From positions 11,555,863-11,619,862 of the forward strand of contig OZ234496.1 of the NCBI GenBank assembly GCA_965153455.1: DNA of 64,000 bases, written 5' to 3'. How positions within the stretch are numbered: position 1 is the first letter of the stretch; every line of letters starts with the position of its first letter. Below the pieces are notes generated by a model, which had not been told where the DNA came from, did no database searches, and saw only the letters and a list, made by a program, of their open reading frames with translations. The stretch is from Sphagnum compactum. Its lineage: Eukaryota > Bryophyta > Sphagnopsida > Sphagnales. Both the position numbers and the translations under genes were made by a program. Below, piece by piece: positions 10,434 through 20,400 of this stretch.

Positions 10434-12098
10434 AATCTGTCTCCCATGGGAGGATGCTAGCTCCGACGATTGAAATTGAGTCTTTCAAGGGGTTTGCTGT
10501 TGGCAGAAAGAACAGATCCGACTCAAGGTTTGCGCACAATGTATGGTTGCATCGTATCAACGCTTCGTTGACAAGCTTTTCTTGTGCGTGTTGGTTTTGT
10601 CAGAGCCCAAGAAGAGTGGACGACATTGTTCCTTAAGGCCAGTGATTCTGATTGCAAAGAGATTTTTGATGTGAAAACATATACCTATTTCAAAATTCAT
10701 ATGTCGTTCTTCTTCTCTTGTGTTTCGGCTAACTTGGAGATCTCAAACTGCGATCGCTCCTTGCTAGAGCAGATGAAACAGGATGGACAAGCAGCCTATT
10801 ATACTCTATGTCCTTAGACACAAGAACAAGAGTTCATTCTACAAAGGACATCAGCCAAGTCTGGTCGAAATGATCTGCATCCACAAACTTGGGAAATCTG
10901 CATCGACATCCTCGACTAAAGTCATTGACATTTGCTCTTCCACAACGAACCTAACTGCAAAAAGCCTTCTCCAAAACTATGCAAAGCAAAAGTTGACGAG
11001 ATGCTCAGTGATTCACTCCTCTGCATCTGTATTAGCACGAACCTCTCGTCCTTCCTTGTGCTGTTCTCACTTCCATCTGAAAAGACTCTTAGCTAAAAGA
11101 TCCACAACAACCCACTTAGGTTTTGAGCACATGGCTTCCGATTTGTTGCGCATTCCACAGACACAGCCATGGCCACGCATGGTCGGCAAGAGACGTGAGT
11201 GAACAGTGAACCATCCCAACTATTTGGATGTTTCCGTTGCGCATCCCACAGACACAACATCTCAGAAGCCGACGAGGAGCGTACCGAATCCGCACAAGGG
11301 TAGGTGGGACCAACAAACCCTGTGCGAGCGAATGTCCACACAAGGGCCTTATACAGGGACGACCCAGCATCCCTTGCGTTAGGTGGAAGAGGGAAGAAGC
11401 TCCATCTGTCTACGCGGTACGTTACCGCGTGAACGGACAAGGACAGAGTCGTGCAGATTCAGGTATCCCATCTAGGGGGAAAAATCTGCGAAGAAACGCA
11501 GCAAAAGAATCGATCCGGACACGTTGCCGCCGTCCCCAAATCGCGTTGTCTGATGCTTCATCTTCTCATCGCTGGACACACGTTGAGTGCGCTGTTCCTC
11601 GTGAAATCTGATGAGGATATCTCTAGCTTCGGAAGTCGGTTCTGAGCTTCGAAGGAACTGAGAAACGTCCACATTCCCGACTATAAAGTTGCGAAGAGGG
11701 ACTGGGTTCCGTATTCACAATTGCGAGAGAAGAGAGATTGAGGAGTTCCGTCTTTTCTTACATTGCGAAGAAAGAGAGGGTTGGTTGCGTTCAAAAGGAT
11801 TGTAGATTGTTGTTGTTGGGTGAGTGCTCACACAGTTCGTGAAGGAAGGGAGGAGAATGTTCTCCACTTGAGAGGATTTAGTGACGAGAGAGTGTCTTGA
11901 AGAGCTTGTGAGGAAGAAATCGTTGAGCTCGAAAGGAGAGCTCTTCTCTAATTCGGAGGAAGTTGCTTGCTGCTAGGGTTCCGTTTGTTTTTTTCTTCCT
12001 TTTGCGGTTGTGGGTGGGTGGCCTGGGAGGGAGGTGGTGAAGAAGAGTGGGAAAACAATCTTGAGTTGTGTGGAGATTGTGTTTTGAGAGATTTTCCA
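10434..12098. other. Spacer and leader of the calmodulin-like gene
   Basis: No supported gene. A roughly 27-bp phrase ending in CACAGACACA occurs twice about 93 bp apart (11144 and 11237). From about 11300 the sequence is moderately GC-rich, then purine-rich (11700-11950), consistent with a promoter and long 5' untranslated leader of the EF-hand gene. Confidence 0.4.
11682..11687 (+). promoter_or_regulatory. Candidate TATA box of the calmodulin-like gene
   Basis: TATAAA lies in the context CGACTATAAAGTTGCG, about 410 bp before the start codon. If used, it would give a leader of roughly 385 nt. This is a motif match only. Confidence 0.35.
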
Positions 12099-12923
12099 AT
12101 GAAGAAATATTTTCAGGGAAAGAAACTTCAGACGGCTACTTCGATGCCATCTTGTTCCAATTCCATACAATTGTCGTCACCTTCGACTCCTCCTTCTCCT
12201 CTGCCGCCTGGAAGATCAGGAGGAGGAGGACGACAGAAAGGAAAGTCCTCAGGTTTGAAGCTATCGCCACAACGTAGTGCGGGGTGGAATGCGATTGCAA
12301 GGACTGCGAGTCTGACTACAACAACAAGCTTGACGACGAAAAAATCCTCAAAGCCGAATTCTTCTGAAAAGAATCTGACTCCAAAGAAATCATCACAAGT
12401 CCGACAACACTCCTCCTTGGGAAGCACTGAGCTCGTCAGAGTTTTCGAAGTTTTTGACGCTGATGGCGATGGTCAAATCTCGCAAACAGAGCTCGGTTTT
12501 GTGCTGCGATCTCTGGGTGATGACCCAACGGAACTGGATCTGCAATCCATCATAGAGCATGCTGATACTGATGGCGATGGATTCATAAGCTTGGAGGAGT
12601 TCATCACTTTCAACCAAAGCTCAACTGAAGCTTCTTCTCCTACTACGACTACTGCTAATGATGATGCTGGTAATGATGGGCGGTCTACAGAGGGATGTCG
12701 AACCTCCATAGAAGAGGAGGAGTGTGTGAAAGCTGCCTTTCGCACTTTTGACAAAGATGGGAATGGCTTCATCTCTGCAACTGAGCTTCATGGTGTGTTG
12801 CTAGGTATGGGAGATGAAGCCCATAGTTTGGAAGATTGCTTTCACATGATTAGCTCCTTCGACAAGGACGGTGATGGATTTGTGGATTACCAAGAATTTC
12901 GGTCGCTACTAGGTGTTTGCTAA
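12099..12923 (+). CDS. Calmodulin-like calcium sensor, four EF hands, Ser-rich N-terminal extension
   Basis: A single-exon ORF of 274 residues. The start chosen is the first in-frame ATG (MKKYFQGKK); the open frame extends upstream only with non-ATG codons. Residues 1-108 are rich in Ser, Pro, Gly and Lys and probably disordered. Four canonical EF-hand loops follow: 120-131 (DADGDGQISQTE), 156-167 (DTDGDGFISLEE), 218-229 (DKDGNGFISATE) and 255-266 (DKDGDGFVDYQE). All have acidic residues at positions 1, 3 and 12 and Gly at 6, so all should bind calcium. The linker between hands 2 and 3 is long and Thr/Ser/Asp-rich. Calmodulin itself is about 149 residues without such an extension, so this is a CML rather than calmodulin. 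The target is unknown. Confidence 0.93.
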   Translation: MKKYFQGKKLQTATSMPSCSNSIQLSSPSTPPSPLPPGRSGGGGRQKGKSSGLKLSPQRSAGWNAIARTASLTTTTSLTTKKSSKPNSSEKNLTPKKSSQVRQHSSLGSTELVRVFEVFDADGDGQISQTELGFVLRSLGDDPTELDLQSIIEHADTDGDGFISLEEFITFNQSSTEASSPTTTTANDDAGNDGRSTEGCRTSIEEEECVKAAFRTFDKDGNGFISATELHGVLLGMGDEAHSLEDCFHMISSFDKDGDGFVDYQEFRSLLGVC

Positions 12924-14670
12924 ATTCAAACTCTTGAGGTGTGTGAGCATCCACTTCAATTCACAACAGCAGCACTACATTCAAATCGGATACAATGGGG
13001 TTGACACAAGAAATCAACCCAAGAAAACACAATGATAGAAATGGATGTAGCCACACACAATACAAGCTGGACATGGGGTTGGTTGGGGGAGAGCTCATGG
13101 AGCAAACAAACAAGCCCCCCACCCAAGGTAGTGACACGGCAGAACCCACTACTTACCAATTTTTGTTCTTGTTCTTGTTCTTGATTCTTCAACCACAACA
13201 AAATCACAAAGGATCATGATGATGATGCCAATGCACAACAATTGGACCAAAACAATTTGTTGCTGAAGGCCAGGAAGTGCGAAATCAAATTGGAGATTGA
13301 AAGCCAGCAGCAGCATGTAGTGCAGAAGCAGCAGATGAGCATGCAGAAAATGAGTCCAAATTGGCACATAGAGAGAGAGAGAGAGATAGAGAGAACTACG
13401 AACTTTGAAAATTCCAATCGCAATTCACAAATTATTTTGATTCAGGTCACAAGATTTGGGTTTCTTCTGAATTGTAATATTATTCTTTTAAGAAAAAATG
13501 AAGGTGACAATATTCAAAGTGAAGTTCTTTGTACATTTTATAAGTCCAATTGCATTTCACAGAAATTTTGTTTCAGGTCACGAGATTTGGGTCTCTTCTA
13601 GATTGTAAGATTATTCTTTTAAAAAAGAAGGAAGATGAGGATCTTCAAACCGAGTTCTTTGTGTAGAAGGAAGGCCTGCAAATGGGTCACTTGCAATTCT
13701 CATTAGGGAGCACGCACAACTTTTCCATCACCAGTAACAAATATACATATTCTCTTGCATTGCTCCCCCTTACTTGACCCTTGTCAGATTTTTGCTAAGT
13801 GCATACCAAGGACATGTTGTATAGGGTAAATTCATTGCTAGGCCATGCATGTCTCACATAAGTATGAGAGGTCCTAGCCTAAGGTGTCACCATAATCTGA
13901 CAGGTTTCAAAGTAGGAGAACTTGTGCCTATCTTTCAAGCTTTCCAAGATTTCTGATGCTTTGCACCTACTGGCTTGGGGACATTTTACTTTAAATCTCA
14001 GAATGTTCTCAAGATAGGCCCTTCTCCCTATACAAAACACACTTAGAACCAGACATGACCAACACCGTAATGTACTCGATGCACATGCTAATAGTGGACA
14101 TGTGGCATTGAACATGTTCATGCTAAATTGTCTTCTGAAGGAAAATTGGCAACTCTATGCCATCAAATGAAAGATATCAAGTTGTTTTCCTTATTGTCTC
14201 TAACTGATGTATGTACCAAAATAATCTCCTGTGTAGCCTCTCACATAGTTAGCAACAAACCCCAACTCATGGGACATTTGAAGTTCATATGGAAAGATTT
14301 CTTAACTCATTTGAAACAGAGTCTCTGGCTTCCTTGGCAATAACTCTTAAGTCCCAACTCTCACATTCAGCAGTTTCCAACACTATGGATAATTTAGACT
14401 CTGCATGAACATCCCATGATGAAAAGTTTGGCATAATGGTGGCAGACTCATTGGCGCAATGGTGAACAGGTGTGACTCCATGAACAATGTAAAGAAAGTT
14501 TTTGTGATTCAATTTGCACCCAAGAAACACCTACCTGTGCAGAATTGAAATCGACAGTCCAGATTTTATATTATCATGACACAAAAGTATGAAACAGTAC
14601 AATGATCACTCAAAGATAATATTAACTGTTGGGATTCATCAGCCACCAGCTGAATAATATCTGTTTTTGA
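12924..14670. other. Spacer between convergent CML and NPH3 genes
   Basis: The CML 3' side and the NPH3 3' side face each other here. A phrase near 13445-13500 (TCA-GGTCACAAGATTTGGG followed by a T-rich tail and an A-rich stretch) recurs at 13570-13630, a direct repeat of about 125 bp. A short GA run lies at 13370-13392. No supported coding region. Confidence 0.5.
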
Positions 14671-17600
14671 TTAGCCAATGCCTTTCCAGATGCTGGCACT
14701 GGACTCTGAGTGATTTGAAGATTGAGATCTAGACAAGCCCTTGATTGAGAATATCTTGTTGAAAAACTTTCGAGGTTTGAAGGAGGCAAGAAAGCTACTC
14801 TGAGATTTCTGTGGGTTTGCTGCCGATTCACGTTGCATCATCCTGTTGTGCTGCTCATTCGCAGCTTCTGCAATACGAAATCTCATTGTTGCAAGATCTC
14901 CCTTCAACAATGCATCTTTGTGATGCTGTGCAGCAGCATCATCCCATCCTTCTTCTGGTGGAACAGTCACTGAGGTTGTCATTGTGCCCAGGTTCTTTGG
15001 CCCTGATGATAATAAGCTCATCTCCTCCCCACTGGAATCTGGAGGCAATAGTGCTCGGATGTTGCTTGGGATGTCTTGCAAAAATCCTCCTCTCATGCCT
15101 GTCCATACTTGCTCAAAAAACAGTACCTGGAAAAGAACAGTTATCCCACAGTAATCATCATATCTCATCACACAGCTGTGAAACCTTTGAAGTCAAGGAA
15201 GATTTTGCCCACAACAGAAACCATTTGCAAAATTGCAAAAATGCAAAAAATGCAAATTGCAACTGGGCAGTAAAGAAAACAACACATCTGCCAAATCGAA
15301 AGGAGCCTACCATACATAACCTGCGGGTCTCAAACTATGGTACATGCAACTTGTGGAACCTGGCAAAACAGAAGTGTAAGAAGGGCATTCACCTGAACCA
15401 CTATGCGTAAAGGAAGGCGCTCATTTGTTGCAGCATGCATGCATCCTTCCATTGACAACTTTTTACAGTCCAGAAGTTTGCAGATCCTTTTGCGTTCGCT
15501 CTTTGTTAGCCCTGGATGTTCCTGAACATTCCAAACAATTACAGACAATTCAGTGCTCACTTACAGTTACTCTGGGTCACACCCACTAGCTGAACTGTTT
15601 GCTATGCATAGTCTCAGGATTCATATAGCCTGCAGTACTTGAACCAGAGTTTAGAGTTTAGAGTTTTAGGGTACAAGAAACCAGAAGACAAAAACCAAAC
15701 CTGTAGGTACATGTCAACTGCATGATACAAATTGTCATGGACGGGGCGAGCACAAGTGGGAACTGATTCAGCAAGTTGAATGAATTTTGATAGCACTAGA
15801 TTTTTGTCACGGGCTATTTCTGCTAGATAACTGTCTATCAACTTGGCCACTTTCAGCTGGGAACTGTGAGAATTGAACTGATGACAACTTCTCTTGCTGT
15901 GATCGAGATTTTCAGTACATTCGGTTGTTGTCCTTCTCTGTCTCTCAGAAAAGGGAGACCAGGATCCATCCAAAGGGCTTGCTGTAGGACTTTTATCATG
16001 CGCCAAGTATTGCTCCACTATAATCTGAACCAAGTCAACATCATAAAAGGATTCATCACTGGTATCTGAGATGGATGGAATCAATAAATCCTGAAGAATT
16101 GCATCTTCTAGTTGCACTCCTATCCTCTTGACCAACTCCATCTTTGCAGTAGCTGAAGCATTCAGAACTGTGCCTGCCCTTAGAAGTTGGAGTAAAAAGG
16201 TGCAAGAATTTGCACCCTTCTCAGATGGTAACAAACTGACAATAGTCTCCAGTAGCATCTGCTGCTTCAACATATTTCCTGTTTCAACATGATCTATTAA
16301 GAAACAGCCATTCACCATCCTTGCACCATCATCATCACCCAGTGACATTTGTTCTTGTGACACTTCTGATAACCAACGCAATGTGTAAACACGGATTGCC
16401 TCTCCAATTACCTCTTGAGGCATGATAGTACCTTTCCCCTTCACTGCTACCATTAGTGTTTGGTATAGGTCAATCTCCAAACCACAAATGTCTTCTACCC
16501 ACCAGTCGTTTGGAACTGGCAATATTCTTGAGTGGCTTGTATTCCAGGTTGGGTTCTCTAGGACATTAGTGCAGCTTGATGATGATTGCTGACTCCTTGC
16601 TGCTGAAGAAGAAGATCGTGTATACGTAAAGGACCAATCCACCTTTGATGGTTCAACTGTTGTTTTTGATGATATTGAGTCTATACACCGCTCAACCACC
16701 TGTCCCATTGGAATGAATCAAGCTGTAATTTGAATGAAAAAATCAACAAACACTCATTGTACATTGTAATGGATGAAACCACAATGTTTACCCCACACAT
16801 GTGTCATGCATGAGCCATGGCTTTTTGTGTGAGAAAAACTGCATTCTCTTGTAGTGAATTTTTTTAAAAAAAACATCAAGAATGGTCAGATTGCAGAGCT
16901 ACAATAACTTAGACAATAACTTTTTTACCTTGAGGTCTTCAGCCCATGGCATGTGGGCATTGCAGGTTTGTAAACAGATTATAGCATCCTTCCAGCTTCG
17001 TAAGATGGAAGAATTCAGAAACACTTCCAGCTTGAAGCTGAGATTGCCATTTTCCATCTCCTCTGTCATCTCAAGGTACTTGGCACCACAGCACACCTCC
17101 ACAAGATTGTGTGCACTCAAGGTAAAAGCAATCCCATAACAAAATTTAGCACACATCTCAAAACACTCTGCACCTCCTGGGAAATCTGTAATCGTGACTT
17201 CATCACTGTACTCCTGAGCTTCTGCCAGCAATTTCCTTATGCACTTGCATTTGGATAAGAGTGGGAACTGCAAAAAAAACCCACCACAGGCTAGATATCA
17301 TGAGAAGGTCAAAAAATGCTCTTGAAACTTTCACAAATGGCAAACCTGTGGCCAGTTACAATGAATTCAGGACCAAAGAAACTCTACCAACAAGTCCAGT
17401 CTGTTCCTTTGCAGGGCATTTGTTAGAATAGAATGTGGTTTTTCTCACACAGCTCATGACACATGTGTGAGGTAAACTTAGTGGTTTTATCCATTACAAT
17501 GCACAATATGTGATGTTTATTGTGGTATATATTACATTCAAATGGCACTTTGACATTAGGTAATGTCACACATGGCACTTGCCATGTGTGCCATTACCTA

Positions 17601-18369
17601 ATGTCAATTTGTAATTTTCATGTAGTATATGCCACACTAAGCACCACCACAAATTGTACATTGTAATGGATGAAACAACAAAGTTTACCACACACGTGCC
17701 ATGAGCTGCGGTTTTTTTGTGTGAGAAAAACCACATTCTCTTGTGGTACACAATGGCAACCATGCAAGTAAGGGAAAAAGGGTCCGACAAAGCATTGCAC
17801 CTTATGAAGTTGAAATTTATGACCATTGACATCCAAAGTAATGTCACTGGTAAGTTCTGATGCTACAGATCTGCCCACCCACCCACTGTCAATATACGAA
17901 ATTCGGGAGTAAACATGACCTTACATTGAACCATCAGAAGAAGGATCACACCCAAAAAGCACAACCAATTTCCACATTCTGCCACCAACATAAACCCATG
18001 CAGCATCATCTTATACATGAAGCAGAATTGCAAGAGCAGGAGCATTGAAACTGGCGAACACTTTGTCAGTGACTACTCCATATCCATGGTGTTCAATTTT
18101 GATGGTTCACAAAGCAAAACTGGCAACAAAATCTCTTTACATGTATGTATGTATGTAAGCTAGTTGCTGCTGCTACTGCTGCTTTGTTGCAGCTATCTTT
18201 TTTTGTCAACAGAAGATTCAAGAGCTAATTCCCCCCTAAGCCAGAATTTGCTGAAAGAACTGATTCAAACAGCAAAAATCAAACTCTTACAAAAAAAATC
18301 GAACTCTTACGTGATGTTTTCTTGAGTCCGAAACGTGTTGGGTTTTGATCCCAGTTTCATAAACTTCAT
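14671..18369 (-). CDS. NPH3/RPT2-like BTB protein (NPY-type N-terminus), six exons
   Basis: Substrate-adaptor-like protein of the NPH3 family, which acts with CUL3 in phototropism and auxin-linked signalling at the plasma membrane. Exons on the complement: 18311-18369, 17801-17885, 16929-17267, 15701-16699, 15393-15521 and 14671-15126. All junctions are GT-AG and in frame; they give 688 residues. The N-terminus [13 protein letters not shown] is the family signature. The BTB domain covers about 24-125. The NPH3 domain begins near 226 ([15 protein letters not shown]) and ends with the conserved [35 protein letters not shown] stretch (about 495-543). The Ser-rich C-terminal tail ends in [11 protein letters not shown], a plausible phospho-regulated region. 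No disabling change is seen. Introns 2 and 3 hold foldback-element sequence. The subfamily (NPY versus another NRL clade) is not resolved. Confidence 0.95.
16755..16855. mobile_element. Single arm of the intron foldback MITE, in NPH3 intron 3
   Basis: About 100 bp match the right arm of the 17430-17739 element. Shared blocks are GTACATTGTAATGGATGAAA, then ACACATG/ACACGTG, and TTTTTGTGTGAGAAAAAC followed by GCATTCTCTTGTAGTG. The left arm is missing. Read from the outer side the end is CACTACAAGAGAATGC, which resembles a transposon terminus. Confidence 0.75.
17430..17739. mobile_element. Foldback MITE in NPH3 intron 2
   Basis: The sequence is a nearly complete inverted repeat with its centre near 17584. 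The outer ends are AGAATGTGGTTTTTCTCACAC at 17430-17450 and its exact reverse complement at 17719-17739. Inner blocks also pair: ACATTAGGTAATGTCACACA on the left against TGTGTGCCATTACCTAATGT on the right. A transcript would fold into a hairpin with arms of about 155 nt. It lies wholly inside the intron and leaves the splice sites free. It has no coding capacity. The superfamily is not assigned; clear target-site duplications were not identified. Confidence 0.85.
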
Positions 18370-19117
18370 TGTGCAGGAGTGAATGATCAGCACTGTGTTT
18401 TCTCCAAATTTTGCAACTGCAGGCTGCTATGATCTGCTGCAACACTCTTCTGCCAAGGTTCGTTCCTATAGTACTTCTAGAACTTGATCTTAGACTGGCT
18501 TCCTCAAGCACAGGTCTTTTTCAGCTGAGTGATCCCACCAATTTCTGGTTGATCTTAGTCTTCAGCATGTTTGGTGTACAAAATACTCAAGCACCAATCC
18601 AGTGCAGCTAGCAACCACCATTGCTATGCTTTTCTAGCAGCAAGTTTCCAGCTCAGTTATGCTGAAAGAATCTGGTTGAATGGAGAACTTCAATACTACT
18701 CCCAGCTCCTTGGAGCATCATCCGCCATCAACAAAAGCTGCTGATGCAGCAGCAGCAGCAGCTGCTCCATCTTCATGACAAGTTGCTGTGAAAACGGGTT
18801 CCGGCCCCTTCAACCCATTTGACACCAGAATTTCAATATCTAGAATATCTAGAACTCGGGTTTTTTCTCTGCAAAAAAACAAGCAAGCTTACCCACCACT
18901 TATACTACACACAAAAGTATCAACACAAAAGCACAATTACACATGAGAACTTTGCTGCAACAGTCTAGGAGACATGATTCCTGACATTGGCAGGATCGAG
19001 GTGGAAGAAGTTGGCGAGGCAACAAAGGGAGTAGTTTATAATAATAAAAGCAGCAATTCTTTGGTGAAAGTAGTACCTTACAACAAGTCTAGCACAGGGT
19101 CTACACAATTGCCATCA
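18370..19117. other. NPH3 upstream region
   Basis: Likely promoter and 5' leader of the minus-strand NPH3 gene. It contains short CAG/CTG-type runs (18165-18180 and 18740-18765). No supported coding region and no clear TATA box. Confidence 0.4.
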
Positions 19118-19430
19118 CTGGCTCCATCTTCAATGCAATTGCATCACCATCTACCATACAAGTGCATCACCATCATCAATGCAATTATTGCATCACCATA
19201 TACCATACAAGTGCATCACCATCATCAATGCAATTATTGCATCACCATCTACCATACAAGTGCATCACCATCTTCAATGCAATTATTGCATCACTATCTA
19301 CCATACAAGTGCACGCACTAGATGTCACCATCTTCAATGCAATTGCATCACCATCTACAACACATTTTCCATCACCATCTACAATACATTTGCATCACCA
19401 TCTTCACTGCATTTGCATCATCACCATGAT
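19118..19430 (+). repeat. About 49-bp minisatellite (CATCACCAT-rich)
   Basis: Four close copies begin near 19142, 19190, 19239 and 19289. Each holds CATCACCATCTACCATACAA then GTGCATCACCATC and CAATGCAATTATTG. They are followed by degraded partial copies to about 19430. His/Ser/Tyr-rich reading frames here are products of the repeat. Confidence 0.9.
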
Positions 19431-19460
19431 ATCTTCCTTCCTCCAGTTCCCAGTGAATAT

Positions 19461-19461
<1 letters not shown>

Positions 19462-19500
<39 letters not shown>
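19462..19500 (+). repeat. (TC)n microsatellite
   Basis: An uninterrupted run of TC dinucleotides, directly after the 49-bp minisatellite. Confidence 0.95.
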
Positions 19501-19504
<4 letters not shown>

Positions 19505-19617
19505 TCTTTCTGCAATGGAAATATCAGATGGGGCTGCTTGCTTGGGCCAGAGTAAACCCAACAACCTACCAGTGTACCAGCAAGGATGGATGGTAAATAG
19601 TCAGGAAACAGTTTTCT

Positions 19618-20160
19618 GTTGGATTGTAGTTCCTTAGCTAACCATGGTAGTTAGCTCAGTTGCTTTTTGTGCCACCTACTTACTAACAAACCCAAGCTAG
19701 CTTATGGGTTGTTAACTTAGGTAGGTAGTTAGAAAACAGCCATTACCTTTGTATAAACCATCTACTTTAACCTAGTAATCACCTATTTTGCTACCTATCT
19801 ACCTAATATATAGAACCTACTTCTTACAAAATGGGCTTACCAAAGTGAAACCACTTATTAGGTTTTGTTGGATTCTAGTTCCCTAGCTAACCATGGTTGT
19901 TATCTTATCTAACAAACCCAAGGTAGCTTATGGGTTGTTAACTGAGGTAGGTAGTAAAAACCAGCCCTAACCTATGTATAAACCATCTACTTACCTTAGT
20001 AGTCACCTATTTTCCTACTTATCTCTATAAGACCGACTTCTTACAGGATGGGTTACCAAGGTGCAACTGGTTATTGACTCAGCTGAGGTTCATCCACAAC
20101 TGAGTCCTGTAGTCATCCAGTGGATGATGGTGTGCTTGTGGGTGCTGGTTCACTTGTTGC
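19618..20160. repeat. Tandem pair of about 230-bp dispersed repeats
   Basis: Blocks at about 19620-19860 and 19868-20070 share CCTAGCTAACCATGG, an imperfect palindrome AACAAACCCAAG...CTTATGGGTTGTT, GTATAAACCATCTACTT and TTCTTACA-GGATGGG-TTACCAA. The tail (20070-20160, GTTCATCCACAACTGAG and a GTGGATGATGGTG...GTGCTGGTTCAC phrase) recurs in changed form near 22720-22830. The element type is not known. Confidence 0.7.
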
Positions 20161-20194
20161 TGTACCCCTGACACAAACAGGGTGGAAGAAAATA

Positions 20195-20400
20195 ATGTGA
20201 TTCCAAAATACTAATTTGACAAAGGGTTTTTTGGAAGAAAATTAATATGAATCCAAATTATGAAATTTGACACAATGGGTTTGGAAGAGAATAATATGAA
20301 AAACAAAATACAAAATTTGACACTATTTGGTTTCTTTTTGGAAGAAATAATTTGAAACCAAAATGAAAATTTTGACACAAGGGGGTAATAAGAAACATTC
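20195..20400. repeat. About 60-bp degenerate tandem repeat
   Basis: A phrase of the form AATTTGACACAA, GGTTTGGAAGA, ATAATATGAA-ACCAAAAT occurs three to four times with small changes. Confidence 0.7.

Noticed and set aside
17618-17878. Minus-strand frame that would start NPH3 at a GTG near 17878
   Set aside because: Codon there is GTG, and a better first exon with ATG ([13 protein letters not shown]) lies at 18311-18369 with matching splice sites.
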